A DNA stretch of 64,000 bases from Ianthella basta. Its lineage: Eukaryota > Porifera > Demospongiae > Verongiida > Ianthellidae. The DNA lies in assembly GCA_964019415.1 (NCBI GenBank), contig OZ025869.1, positions 15,539,459 through 15,603,458 of the forward strand. Reading direction: 5' to 3'. A program made the translations under genes and the position numbers. A model generated the notes under the pieces. The model was not told the origin of the DNA. It saw nothing but the letters and a program-made list of their open reading frames with translations, and did not search any database. This document shows, one piece after another, positions 42,501 through 52,620 of the stretch (within the stretch, counting starts at the first letter, position 1; every line of letters starts with the position of its first letter).

Positions 42501-45500
42501 TGGCATTGTAAGACTAGATGTGGCCAGCGAAGATTTGTGCTTTGCCACTACTGTGAAATGTACAACCCTATAAATTAAGTGTTCTTGATATTACAAATGA
42601 CTGAATTGTGTAAGTGACATGACACATTCCACACATTCCATGAAAAATGAAAAATACTGTCACATCTAACCAGAAATTGCTCATTACCATTTCATCATAA
42701 TAAACACACAAGTAATAAGTTTCAAAGATACACAACAAACAAAGCAAATCACATTGGAAAAATTGCAGCCATCAGTAGGTTACTATCTCCCAAGCCACAT
42801 CAGAAGAACACTCTACTCTCTTTTGTTCTCCCCCACCTTGAGTACTACTCAGTGGTTTGGCATAACTGCAGGGCAACCCTCACCAACAGATTTGAACGTG
42901 TGCAGAACTACACTCTACATGTAATCCTGAACAAGCCCCCTAGAAGCAACACTGCGATTAGCTCAGCAAGATAGACCCACTCCACCTCTGGGCTTACACT
43001 GCAAGTGCCCAGGGACAAAGTGGGGCTAGCGCGCTAGACTATGAGGGGATGCGCAGTCAACCAAGTCTGCCCCCTCTCTCATGCAGAAGGAATACCAGCA
43101 CGATATTGCAAGTCCACAGGTGTCTAAGCAGACATGCCCCAACTACCTCTGTAACAAACTAGTGACAAGAGGCTCCATCCTTACCACCTATCCCTCCACC
43201 CGTGGGGCAACAGATTTGCATTTGAAAACACCACATACCAATTGGTACAAGTCTTGGTTTGAGTACTTTGGAGCCAAGCTATAAAATGACCTTCCAAATG
43301 AAGTAAAGTCCATGAGCTCAGATTCTGCTTTTCATAAGGCTCTACTCATGCACTGTTCATATCCATCTTGGCAAACAAACTGACTGGATATTGAATGTGT
43401 GTATGTGTGCATGCATGCGTGCGTGCATGCGTGCATTGTGTGTGACTGAATATTGACTGATCGACAATTATTTCCAGTGATAAGAATTAATTCTCTGTCC
43501 CAGCCATATTACATGTCCTCCCTATCCACTTACACTTGGGTGTGTGTGTACGTACATAATGTATCTGTATGTTGCTTACACTCCATACGTATGTGATGCA
43601 TGCACTACAAGTCACAACCACTCATGTAGCACTGTTACAGAAAACACTAGTGATATCAGTGTGAGACTATCACTGTCACTGACAAGTTAATATACAGGGT
43701 CTTAGACTTGGTGTGAGTTTGTGACAGAGTTCAGAGACCAACTAGGATTGTGGAGGGCCTTACAGCAGTACAGAGTGGAGGGAAGACTATACACACTGAG
43801 AGCATGCAGTTCAGTGACTGTACTGGGACATATAGTGAAACTGTAGTAAGAGGAGGAGATGGTGTGGTGGACTGGTTTGAAGTTACTGTAGCTAGAGAGA
43901 GGAGTAAGACAGTGTCCATGCAAGGCCACCATAGCTCTCAACATGAATACTTGGATTTGGAGAGGAAGGCAGCTCTGCCACTGTTCAAGGAGGGGGCATG
44001 CTGAACAACTGCCAGGTATACAAAGTAACCATGTTCACTGATGACATTTAGGGCTAGCACGGGAAGGAGAGGGCATAAGTCGGAATGTGGAGGAGCAGCA
44101 TGAAGCAGTGAAGGTCAATTGGAGCAACTCCAACACAATGATCTTCAACATGCAGGGCTTCTTCAGAGTGCAACATTTAAGGCTAAGAATGTTGGGGACG
44201 TTTCTGTACCAAGGAGGAGGAGAGCTGAAGAATTTGAGGGAAGTAGTTTATCTGAGGTGGAGCTGAGTGAGGATGGGCAGATGGGGAGGTCATGAGGTGG
44301 AAAGGAGAACAACGTAGTCATTGGGTGCAATGAAGAAAGTGTATGAGATCAGAGAAAGTGTACAAGAGCAAAGGTGCTGGTAGGGAAGGAAAGTAACAGT
44401 GTTCAACTTAAAGGCTTTGGGAATTCATGCTCTTCATCCTATTGTACTGTAATTAGGCATCTTGCATTTCAATGAATGCCCTACTGCCCATCCTTACTTA
44501 TAACAGGGTGTGTAAAAATGTTTCCTCCAAAAACAAAGGCAGATGCTGGGATGGTGCAGTGTGTCTTTGAAGGGCATGACAAACCACCTGGCAGAAAAAC
44601 CGTAGGAACAAGGAGGAGGGCTGGTCCATGCAAAGAGGAGGGCCAGCCTGTCCACACAAAACCAGGTCATTAACATTCGCTGATTTTAAATACATTTGCA
44701 CCATCCCTATATCTGGCAACATTTTGCTGCGCTTGCGATCTTGTTACCATCCCCTTTTTCTCTGCCTGCATATAGTCCACAGACACACAATTCAGGTCAG
44801 AGCTGAACACACACACACTCTTATATCACTGTAAAGCTGGGCAATGACTGTAACTAACAATCCCTTGCTACACTGTCACTGCATCCATGATCATGTAGGC
44901 AAGTATGAACACAGACACATCTACTCACCTTCATCAGGCAAGTCCTCATTAGTACAAACTACACCGACATCATGATGGTGAATACAGCCAATTCCTACAC
45001 CGTCATGTGGGCACTGCAGAAGGTTGGCTTCACTGCCAGTGCAATGCAGTCTGCTCAGCCAGGACTGTCCTGTACCTTCACCAAATTTGTGTTGATCTGT
45101 GTTAGAATATGTACGATTCACTCCCTTGTAACCGAGCTGCCGACAGACAACTTTGCCATCCAATGGATCCCAACTGAGACCACAAACTGTCCCCCACTCT
45201 CCATTGATGTACACCTCCACTCGTCCCTCAGCCTCACTGAACCCATTAGCCAGCCGAACAGCACCAACTGGATGGTAGAGAGTGCACAAGAGTGGGTTGG
45301 GTGGAGTGGAAGGTGTGATGGTGTGCACACTGGTAAATGGGATGGAGAGAATGAGCAAATTAATATCAAGTGACACTTTTCAATCGCACATGTGCTCCTC
45401 TGTTCCATAGTAATGTCTTACAGTACATGCTTGGGGATACTGTGTGTGCGTGTGTGTGTGTGTTTGTGTGCGCGTGTGGGTGGGTGGCTGGGTACAGTAG

Positions 45501-48362
45501 GTGTGGGCGTGGGTGGGTGTATGTACGTAATGTATCTGTATGTTGCTTACACTCCATACGTATATGATGCATGCACTACAAGTCACAACCACTCATGTAG
45601 CACTGTTACAGAAAACACTAGTGATATCAGTGTGCGACTACCACTGGAGATGGTCCAACCGACCGCAGAGAGGGTTGCAATGGGCCACTCACAGGTTTAG
45701 AACGTGAAGAGAATGCACCAACAGTGGTATCTCGCAACATACACTTTCTCGCTTCACGTTCTGTATGCTAGAATGCAGTTAGATAGCAATCAAGACAACC
45801 TTCTTCCATTGACCGGATGATGAGCTGTTGCAAGTATTTCCCCACTACAGTCAGCCCATCAGTCTTCACCAACCTGTACTTCTGTTCTAGTGGTTGGCAG
45901 CAGCAATTGCAAAAAGCGCTTGTACTGTACCATCTCGCCCGAATTATGATTCGACCCATTTGCGCAGATTTACCATATTGCTTACAAATTGCTTACAGAT
46001 TTACCATAGGGTATTGCTTACAAATTGCACAATACAATAGGTGTGAGTTTGATAATATGAAGGTGTCAACTAATCGTTACCGCAGCTAAACCGTTCCTCC
46101 CATTCATTGCCTGGGGCACGTAGATGGGACGGTCTAGCAAGCCAGACTATGTATATATAAGTGGATGTCCGTTGTTCTAGGGATAGTGCTGTCCGATTGA
46201 GTAATTGAATGCTTGATTGAAGATAGGGTCATGTAGTTCAAGTGAGTAGAAACAACTGTTCAAATTGGAAGAGCTGCACTAGCAGAATGAACTGAAGGGG
46301 ACTAGTTAGCACACTACATTTCTTGATGGTCACAAATGGCTAGCTATTGTACATCCTTGTTGTGGTATCCAACTGACTTACCTGACAGTCTTTATTGTTT
46401 AGTTGCATGCTGTGTTCTATTATTAGTACTACATTGCCGTACTCAGGTGCACTAAAAGGACAGTATGCTGTTGTGGGAGTTTCCTGTGCCTGGATGGCCC
46501 TTCCTTAACAGCAACCTTACACAATCTTGTAATCACTTCTCAAACCATGGGTGGTCATTACCTAGGTAGGTTTACAACCAAAACTGTACACAACTACAGT
46601 ATGATGTCACACAGTCCGTATCCTAGGTAACCAACTGCCTTCAGTATGTGAACCGATTGCAAGATTGCATAAATCCCCTGTACATTGTGGACAGACTATG
46701 CATATATGTATCTGGTAAAGACATCTCTGTACTAGTGCACACATGAGCCTCACAGGAAGGAACAACATCAGATCTAACAATTTGGGAACTGTGCATATGT
46801 TCAATAAAATGGTATGGTGTGCCTGTGTCATTGTGTGCATGCACACACTCACAAATGCATGCTCACAACTACAGACTGACTGACCTTCACACACAACTCC
46901 TACATCTTCTTTGTGACTGCAGTTATGCCCACCAGTGCTGCGATGATCACACTCAGTGATGGTGCTCTCCTTACCGACACAGGACACTTCACTGAACAAG
47001 ATGGGGCCACTGCCTGAACCAAACCTAGCAGGTCCCACTGAAGCTGTTGCATTCAAGTAGCCCAGTTGACGACACACCACCGTGGCATCCTGCAGATCCC
47101 AGTCATCATCACACACAGTGCCCCCCCAGGTACCATTGTGGTAGACCTCCACACGCCCCTCGTGTGGACCAGACCCTCCCACCAGTCGAATACCTGGGTC
47201 AGTAACAAACACAACACACTTACAGTGGGCACGCTCACATCCACTCACACTGTCACCATGCACAGACTACATCTATATGAGGACACAATGAGAGTCTGAC
47301 AAAGTGCACTCTCCTCAGTCTAAATATAGATGACAATCATTTCATTGTACTAATTCTGTGTTTGGTGTGTACACTAGAACTTTCTAGTTCTAGAACAGCT
47401 CTGTTTAAAGAGTTGCAGTGCCAGTTCACTAACAGTGGCCAATGTAGTGTGTGTGCCTACAGTGTATGCTGTTTGTACTAGACCATCACAACCATGCACC
47501 CAGCGTTGCTATGGGAGACCATGGCATAGGAAGTTGAGGTGGACACGTACAAGTAATGTCACACTGCCTCACTGCTGTGTGGTAATGATCAATGAACAAT
47601 TCTTAATTGTTGACAATAATTTGAGACATTTCACCTCAAAAGGTCTTTGTCAGTTGAGGGGACTAAAGAACACGATTGAGAAGTGGCAGTTGTGCACATC
47701 TTATAATAGACTGTTGTGGTCAACACTACTCAAAGTTTAATCATGTACTGTGAGTGCACAAGAGTGTCCTTCACTGAATCATCTTTCACTCAAAACTGCA
47801 AAACTACATCAGTGCCCAAGAGTGGGTTGGGTGGAGTGGAAGGTGTGATGGTGCACACACTGCTAAGTGGATGGGGAGAGGTGGACCAACTATACACAAA
47901 CATCCCAAAGTTATGTAACTGTGCTATGTGAGTGCTCACAAGTGTCCACCAATTAACCTACAACTATACACTACTGCACACTCACTGTATGTTGCTTCCT
48001 TCCTCTCAGCACACACCTCACACCACTAGCACCTCACTCACTTGCACAGATCACTCCTGCATCTTCACTGTGGCCACAGTTATGCACACCAAGACCACTA
48101 TGGCCACACTGTGTGAGGTTGGCTTCACGGCCACTGCAGCGCACATCATCGTACCAAATTTGACCCCTACCTCTTCCAAAAGCAGCCCTCCAAGGTGCAC
48201 CCACAGCTGTGCCACAGCCCAGTTGACGACACACCACCGTGGCATCCTGCAGATCCCAGTCATCATCACACACAGTGCCCCAGACACCACTGTGGTAGAC
48301 CTCCACACGCCCCTCGTGTCGACCAGACCCTCCCACCAGTCGCACTTCTCCTTCACCTGGAC
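29046..48362 (-). CDS. SRCR receptor with two tandem tyrosine-kinase domains
   Basis: Twenty-six exons can be laid out from the most 5' SRCR exon (48362-48042) to the TAG at 29048-29046. In order they encode four SRCR domains, a transmembrane segment, kinase 1, a Ser/Pro-rich linker, kinase 2 and a Pro-rich tail. Every junction is GT-AG and phases match throughout; the summed length leaves the frame closed, giving about 1,570 residues. The linker has no signal peptide or membrane segment, which argues against two separate genes. Both kinases keep their catalytic residues. A membrane receptor tyrosine kinase with tandem catalytic domains is inferred. The signal-peptide exon was not found and should lie above 48.4 kb. 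Two adjacent transcripts remain possible. Confidence 0.8.
30350..32290 (-). CDS. Kinase domain 2 of the tandem receptor
   Basis: Seven exons: 32290-31847, 31650-31460, 31387-31247, 31182-30974, 30885-30845, 30682-30586, 30507-30350. The first also carries a Pro-rich lead-in. Motifs in order are the glycine loop [10 protein letters not shown], the lysine in MVAVKRT, the helix-C glutamate in [11 protein letters not shown], the catalytic loop [10 protein letters not shown], the metal-binding DFGLSRE with an activation-loop tyrosine (ELYVS), YRWMAPEAL, and [19 protein letters not shown] marks it as a tyrosine kinase. Nothing essential is missing. Exons two to six have exactly the lengths of kinase 1 (191, 141, 209, 41, 97 nt). 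The domain ends with the phrase ESPYMDLNF, a possible phosphotyrosine docking site. Confidence 0.9.
32391..33199 (-). CDS. Ser/Pro-rich linker between the two kinases
   Basis: Exons 33199-33059, 32899-32660 and 32462-32391, all phase 1-1, carry on from kinase 1 into kinase 2. They encode low-complexity, probably disordered sequence. The phrase PPTLTCSS occurs in both of the first two exons, and [10 protein letters not shown] in the second resembles [10 protein letters not shown] at the start of the kinase 2 exon, so the linker grew by exon duplication. There is no hydrophobic run long enough for a membrane segment. The exact donor of the second exon is ambiguous (32660 or about 15 nt further upstream); both keep the frame. 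Confidence 0.75.
33367..35171 (-). CDS. Kinase domain 1 of the tandem receptor
   Basis: Seven exons: 35171-34949, 34804-34614, 34534-34394, 34331-34123, 33993-33953, 33703-33607, 33518-33367. Motifs in order are the glycine loop [10 protein letters not shown], the lysine in LVAVKRF, the helix-C glutamate in [11 protein letters not shown], the hinge region [11 protein letters not shown], the catalytic loop [17 protein letters not shown] with an activation-loop tyrosine (DMYVS), [20 protein letters not shown] and the C-lobe KCWDMD. All catalytic residues of a tyrosine kinase are present. An insertion of about 25 residues lies between the glycine loop and the lysine. The domain follows the juxtamembrane exons directly and ends with [15 protein letters not shown], matching the end of kinase 2. 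Confidence 0.9.
35515..35573 (-). CDS. Receptor juxtamembrane mini-exon
   Basis: This 59-nt exon, phase 1 in and phase 0 out, encodes [20 protein letters not shown]. It is not homologous to a family I know, but it is exactly what is needed to connect the transmembrane exon (ending phase 1) to kinase 1 (starting phase 0). The acceptor is TTTGCAG and the donor GTTAGT. Confidence 0.65.
36282..36443 (-). CDS. Receptor transmembrane exon
   Basis: This 162-nt phase 1-1 exon encodes a short stalk (APSTEAD), about 29 hydrophobic residues rich in Val, Ala and Pro ending VVLTALL, and a basic stop-transfer patch CHKWRKK. This fixes the orientation, with SRCR domains outside and kinases inside. The acceptor is ACTAG at 36448-36444 and the donor GTAAGT at 36281-36276. 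Confidence 0.88.
36444..37698. other. Intron between SRCR and transmembrane exons
   Basis: The part at 36485-36525 is (CA)n-like. Positions 36525-36680 match 1480-1760 of the left SRCR gene (phrases CAGTGTGTGTAGCTGTG and CATACAACTGTACCACATGA). No further exon is seen. Confidence 0.5.
37699..38058 (-). CDS. SRCR exon nearest the membrane
   Basis: This 360-nt phase 1-1 exon is of the [13 protein letters not shown] type and contains [16 protein letters not shown] and [13 protein letters not shown]. It is the longest of the three related exons because of an extra stretch ([11 protein letters not shown]) in the variable loop. The acceptor AG is at 38060-38059 and the donor GTGAGT at 37698-37693. 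Confidence 0.88.
38440..38670 (+). mobile_element. LINE 5' fragment with 2A-like motif and PHD finger
   Basis: The plus strand reads PPLLIL, a stop, then GDMELNPGS, which resembles the ribosome-skipping 2A consensus ending D-x-E-x-N-P-G-P with Ser in place of the final Pro and a TGA just before the Gly. It is followed by a PHD-type zinc finger: [20 protein letters not shown] and then WFCIKC. A 2A-like leader plus a PHD finger is known at the start of some CR1/L2-like non-LTR retrotransposons in invertebrates. The element is cut off by the palindrome at 38674. It is dead. Confidence 0.65.
38674..38710. repeat. Perfect 17-bp-arm palindrome
   Basis: CTTGTATCTATCCCAGG, a 3-nt spacer CTA, then the exact reverse complement. 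It abuts the end of the LINE fragment. Confidence 0.9.
38731..38901. repeat. 82-bp-arm palindrome with a 7-nt spacer
   Basis: The arms 38731-38812 and 38820-38901 are reverse complements with a single mismatch. The spacer is CAGGGCG. Each arm also contains a small internal hairpin, GACCAGATGCTCTGGTC. On minus, the left arm with spacer reads CTGAAGAAGACCAG, a loop, then CTGGTCGAAACGTC, which resembles a hammerhead ribozyme core. The right-hand border continues as unique sequence, part of which recurs inverted at about 53366-53413. Confidence 0.9.
38985..39420. repeat. Dispersed repeat, copy 1 of 3
   Basis: From GTGTACGTACATAATG on, this is repeated at 43540-43990 and, for its first 130 bp, at 45521-45650. 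It includes a protein-like plus frame ([20 protein letters not shown]) present in two copies. I do not recognise the family. Confidence 0.7.
40155..40916. mobile_element. Complete MITE of the TAGTCTGGCT family with 8-bp target duplication
   Basis: The left end TTAGTCTGGCTCGCTAGACC and the right end, reversed TAGTCTGGCTTGCTAGACTG, are inverted repeats. A perfect 8-bp direct repeat, TGTATATA, lies at 40147-40154 and 40917-40924. An 8-bp duplication points to hAT-type mobilisation. The 762-bp body has no transposase. Partial relatives are at 9289-9590, 50529-50800 and 45643-46148. Confidence 0.88.
40433..41467. repeat. 1-kb block duplicated at 45643-46701
   Basis: The block starts inside the MITE and continues about 550 bp past its right end. 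The other copy keeps the same junction, so it arose by duplication of genomic DNA, not by a second insertion. Both lie in introns beside SRCR exons and probably moved with them. Confidence 0.88.
42247..42494 (+). repeat. Dispersed repeat with conserved mini reading frame, copy 2 of 3
   Basis: This is the same unit as 15076-15318 and 53980-54225, including [20 protein letters not shown] and the stop at 42492-42494. Just upstream (about 42212-42240) is the head of the element inserted at 49585-50405 (AAGTATTTCGAGTTAAAAAC). AT-rich sequence shared with the other copies continues to about 42750. Confidence 0.65.
42750..43390 (+). mobile_element. LINE 3' fragment (end of reverse transcriptase)
   Basis: In one plus frame the sequence reads [33 protein letters not shown] and [19 protein letters not shown], the thumb and post-thumb motifs of CR1/L2-like non-LTR retrotransposons. 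Stops and frame changes follow. No endonuclease or active-site part is present, so this is a 5'-truncated remnant. Confidence 0.8.
43540..43990. repeat. Dispersed repeat, copy 2 of 3
   Basis: Matches 38985-39290 closely and then extends the protein-like frame ([18 protein letters not shown]), where the first copy is deleted or different. A short relative lies at 45521-45650. Confidence 0.7.
44929..45267 (-). CDS. SRCR exon, [13 protein letters not shown] type
   Basis: This 339-nt phase 1-1 exon contains [20 protein letters not shown] and [15 protein letters not shown] and ends NEDLPDEG. The variable loop has a histidine run (CIHHHD). Splice sites are AG at 45269-45268 and GT at 44928-44927. 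It is the second SRCR from the membrane. Confidence 0.88.
45643..46701. repeat. Copy of the block at 40433-41467
   Basis: Intronic sequence between two SRCR exons, including the right half of the TAGTCTGGCT MITE to 46148. The two copies differ at scattered positions. Confidence 0.88.
46885..47193 (-). CDS. SRCR exon, IRLVGGSG type
   Basis: This 309-nt phase 1-1 exon begins [20 protein letters not shown] and keeps [19 protein letters not shown] and the terminal VGVVCEG. It is nearly identical to 357-665 in the left gene, with matching introns on both sides, so it was copied recently between the two receptor genes. Confidence 0.88.
48042..48362 (-). CDS. Most 5' SRCR exon seen in the tandem-kinase receptor
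   Basis: This 321-nt phase 1-1 exon encodes [40 protein letters not shown] and a distinct second half ([34 protein letters not shown]). The acceptor is CCACAG at 48368-48363 (another AG 6 nt in is in the same phase) and the donor is GTGAGT. A signal-peptide exon should precede it but was not found. Confidence 0.87.
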
Positions 48363-49584
48363 CTGTGGACAGCAGCAGCACAGACCACCAGTTACACATG
48401 TAAACTCAGTCTGGTGCAGTGAGGAGGAGGGGCTACAGCTAATGGTGGGAGCTTGTTCTTATACTAACAGCCCCACATGATGATTGTGCAACAGAGATGG
48501 TCAATGTAGTCACCATGAACATGGAACACAGGTACTGGAGTCATGGTGTGGCCAAGTGTCAGTTTGTAGCACTGCCCTGATGTTTACTGTACTAGTGTGC
48601 TTGGTCTGTGTTTGGTGTGTTTGATAGAACTTGTACTTTAGGAGCATTCTAATGTGATGGAACTTGAAAGACAAAGCACATTATATCACTGTAAAGAAGA
48701 GCTGTTACTAGCAATATTGGAGATTGTGTCTGGTGAAGACATCTTTGTATTAGTGCATACATGAAACACATGAGCCTCACAGGAAGGAACAGTAGCAGAA
48801 TTAGTGGAGTTGTACATTTATTCATGATAATGGTAGGGCTGACAAGGTATGTGTGGTGCAGTTCAGTCATGTCAAATCCAACACCTCTCATGAAGGTTGT
48901 ATTGTCAACAATGTGGCCTGTAAATTATCTCCCAGTATGCAACTGCAAAGGGAGAGACTTGTGTGAGTGGCCCGTGAAATCACTACACTATTCCATCACG
49001 TCTAAGATGAATAATCCATATATTGTGAAACCATGGTGGACTATATGCGATGCTCAGATTTGAAGCAGAGTTCTTTACCAAGCCAACAGATACCAGCGGA
49101 TACTTTGGGACTGCACCATCATGAAGAAGGTTCAACCCAGCGATGAAGGGTGGCACTTGAAGGAGCAGGAAGGAATGATAACAGGCCGGTATAGGAAGCC
49201 TTTGAGAATGGGTCTGGCCATGCATAGGTAGAAAGAATTATGTGAGCGAAAGGAGCGAATAATTTTTGCTTTTTCTCGGTAAACACCATACTTTACCTTC
49301 AATTTCACTACACCTGTGTCTTAAGAAGGTTGTCAATGATGAAAGTACAGCAAACTCAAGAAATAGAGAGTACGATGCCATTAGAATAAGGCTGATAGCT
49401 TTCATGCATTGCATGTTCATGTGAAGAGAAAGTTTTGAAGTCTAGATGTTGCATGATCAGTTCTGCCATTTGTAGTCCAATCAGCATCCCACCACATGTG
49501 CATGAGCAACAAGCTGAGATTTAGCTAGGTACGTAGCTAGCTAATAAATAACTTTTGGTGTTTCTGAACCCACTCTTCAGATAA
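48363..49584. other. Intergenic, start of the right segmental-duplication copy
   Basis: Positions about 48690-48830 match the intron at 165-290 of the left SRCR gene. The segmental duplication begins near 48891. A degraded relative of the hAT MITE lies at about 49010-49195 (ATAATCCATATATTGTGAA). No signal-peptide exon could be recognised. Confidence 0.45.
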
Positions 49585-50405
49585 CAAGTATTTCGAGTTA
49601 AAAAAAACTCGTGGGGCACCGGGGCGCCCCTAAACTCGAACTACTTGCTAGCAACTTCCCTGCGTATGTTCAATAGTTCAGATAGTAGGGTATGCAGCAT
49701 TGCTGCTGGTTTGAAAGATACATCATGATGCCATAGACTGGGGTTGCAAGAGTTTCAAGTCTCCAGACCAGGAAATCATCCAGTGAAAGCACCCCTACCA
49801 AACTGTCAAAATGCTTTGCTGATGCTTTTTGATCTACATAACATTCTGAATGAGTATGTAAATGTTCCTTTGTGCCTGGAGGAGGAGCGTGCTGGGTAAA
49901 AAGGCTACCCTAACTGGTAATGCCATGATTCGATATGTCTCACATTGGCCAACGGGTCGTTCAACCTCTGTTGTATTTGGGGCTGTACCTCGCAGAAGAA
50001 AAGTTAGATAAGCTTTCTAATACAATAATATTACTTAAACATGTTCTAGAAAGACTTAGCGTTCCTTAGGTACACGGCGAAGTGCGAAGAAAGATGATCA
50101 TGAGCCTAGCAAACGGAGAGCGTTGAGCGCGGCCATTTTACAATGTCCGTCAGTAATAATTGGAGCCGTATCTCTCAGAAGAGTCATTCGTTAGGCTTTT
50201 TACGAGTATCATTCTATCAACACTTCTTTTTGAACACATTTCGTTCGATTGAGATATGGCGAAACGCCAATGGAGATGATTTTAAGCGTTGTAAAGATTG
50301 ACGTGAGTGCTGCCATTTGCAAAATGACAGAAATATATATACGAACATGAAGCCATACGAATACCTAAATCTGAAAACAATATAGGGGCGCCTTTGGCAC
50401 CCCAA
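49585..50405. mobile_element. Insertion private to the right copy
   Basis: The left copy reads straight through (CAGATAAAAACTGGTGAGG near 9158) where this copy has about 820 extra bases. The ends contain GGGGCACCGGGGCGCCCC on the left and, reversed, GGGGTGCCAAAGGCGCCCC on the right, a weak inverted terminal repeat. Part of the left end (AAGTATTTCGAGTT) recurs at 42212. No transposase frame is seen, so it is probably a MITE of unknown class. Confidence 0.65.
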
Positions 50406-50528
50406 AAAAATTGGTGAGGCAGGTTGGCTGGACCACCAGGGTTAGGCAGTATTTGGAACGATTAGGAGATGCCATCATCCCCACCTGATGATCACCGCAG
50501 CGCAAATTGATCTTGGCATACTATGGTG

Positions 50529-51700
50529 ACTTAGTCTGGCTAGCTAGACCATCCGGTTATGCCCAGGGCGCTTAGAAGGGAAGGGACGGTCTAGCGGGGA
50601 CAGTGATTAGTTCACACATTTTCGACAAATCAGATGCATTTGCCACAAACTTGTGACAACGATATTCATGACCTTAGCTGTTGCTGCTATATAGGCGTGG
50701 GAACTGTATAGAGGTGTGATATAGATAACTCAAAGGTGTGAACTACTCGCTATCCCCACTAGACAGTCCCTTCCATTCTGCACACATGGCACTTACTGGA
50801 CCTAGGGCGGGTCGAGAAACTTTTATGACTGGTTTCCAACACATAAAGGTATCCTATATATGATGGAGCTAAGCCTGAGCATCCGACTTTGTATTCTTCT
50901 GTATTCTTAGGGCGTTCTGTATTCTTGGCTGCGTTCCATATTCTTAGCAGCGTTTAGGGGTTTGCGCTGCACATTCAGCCATCTCCTTTCGTCTGCACTG
51001 CGCCCTACTTCAGTTCAGAACAATGGGATCGTGAAAACGGTGACATTCGGCTCCGGCGTGAAGAAAGAAGGGAAGGAGATACCAGGAAGCGGCCATTTGC
51101 TTCGGATACCGAAACCATTTTTATGTTGCCAACTGTGGTGCGAAATGCCTCCCTAGTTCAGGGATTGAATCATCGCAACTGCCAAACGAAACCAGCTACG
51201 TGCAATGCAAGTGCAGAGCAGAAGAGCAAGGATTCTCCTTGGTGATCTTTCCTCATTGACCGCATTTGCAAGGGAAGGATTTGGTACACACATACCAACA
51301 AGATACGCTGCTACAGAAAGGATAGTGACTGAGACGATCAGCAACAAGAGCGAGGGGAAAGTGAAGCTCCTGACCAACGTTGGAATCACATGCAACAATA
51401 TGGATGGGGACATGATCGCGTCAGGTTGCTTCTCAGTGCATTTCTTCTACACCCAACAACACGCAAAGCTGCACGAATGAGACTGTGCTCCTTAGCAGCA
51501 TCCCACCAAGGTCAACACTTGCTACAGCAAAGAGCAAGCATCGTGTTATGAACTCTGGCTCTGTTGTGAGACATGCATGTGCATGACCACATGATTCATT
51601 GATCCCTGTTTTGTTCTGTTAAGTGCATATGCATGCATGCTACCAGATGACGTTAGCGCACTGTCATTACACACTCTGGTGTTGCCAGACTGGTGCCGAG
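50529..51700. other. Right-copy counterpart of 9289-10500
   Basis: Contains the partial TAGTCTGGCT-family MITE (50529-50800) and the unrecognised decayed segment with the NVGITCNNMDGDMIASGC phrase at about 51375-51430. No gene is claimed. Confidence 0.4.
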
Positions 51701-51999
51701 TAGCCGTCGTGGAAGCACTGTCGTGAGGGCACTGGAGCAGGGAAGCCTTTTTGTCCTTATAGCTACTAGCTATAAGGACAAAATGGCTAACGCTGAATGT
51801 GAAAGTAGACCTGGGGACCTCAGTATCTACCTATTCCTTTGCAAAATTCAAATTCATTCCAATCAATGTGCAGAGGATAATGGCATTGAAGAACAATGGG
51901 TAGCCTTGGTTAGTGCCCCCCCAAGTCTGAAAGTCTGTGCAAAATGCGTAGCTTTGATTTTTAGAAATTACAGTATGTTTCGGATGAAAAAACGGACTG

Positions 52000-52620
52000 G
52001 GTGCTGGGTGCAGGAAAAGACACGTACTACGTATGTAGGAGCTTTGTAGGAGACAAAACCTCTTGCTGTATTCCTGCCTGCTGCTGTGGGCTAGCAATAG
52101 GAAAGCCATCACTGGGGAAATCAAGGATCGGGACAAGTTGTTACCATACCTACTATTTGCCTACAGAGAAGTCCCCCAGGCCTCAACAGGGTTTGCCCCC
52201 TTCGAGCTGTCGTATAGTCGCTCGATATGCAGAACATTGGATCTTGTACAGGAAGCATGGGAAGCAGACATCAGGAGCTGTGAGAGTGTGATACCCCATG
52301 TCTTGTCAATGCAAGAGAAGTTGGCCAAGGTGACTGAGCTGGTGAGAGAGAATTTGTCCCAAGCACAGAATAACTAGTAGTGGTACGACCAGAATGCCAG
52401 GAGATCGTCAGTTCCAACCAGGTACGTGTACGTTAGTGCTGTTACCATGCAACATTGAGCAGCAAACTGCTAGCACAACAGCAGGGACCATACCAGTTTG
52501 TGAAGGTGAACTATCAAGTGGACATGGGAAGCTAAAGAAAGCGCAATCCTTGCTTGATGAGATGGAGCAGAGAAGAGAGAGGAGTGTGAGGGACCATGAC
52601 CTTAAAGACAGACCTCCTAT
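52000..52620 (+). mobile_element. Ty3/gypsy fragment, right copy
   Basis: The same integrase-end fragment as 10805-11420, read in the frame of 52063-52377 (DKLLPYLLFAYREVPQAST). It ends in stops (AACTAGTAG). It lacks the hAT insertion and so preserves the original end sequence. Confidence 0.75.

Larger units (their letters stand above)
38059..44928. other. 6.9-kb intron of the receptor gene packed with repeats
   Basis: This interval holds a LINE 5' fragment (38440-38670), two palindromes (38674-38710, 38731-38901), the repeat pair 38985-39420 and 43540-43990, a MITE (40155-40916), a duplicated block from 40433 to 41467, the dispersed mini-ORF repeat (42247-42494) and a LINE 3' fragment (42750-43390). 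About 41470-42100 and 44000-44800 show nothing recognisable. I see no additional receptor exon. Confidence 0.6.
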
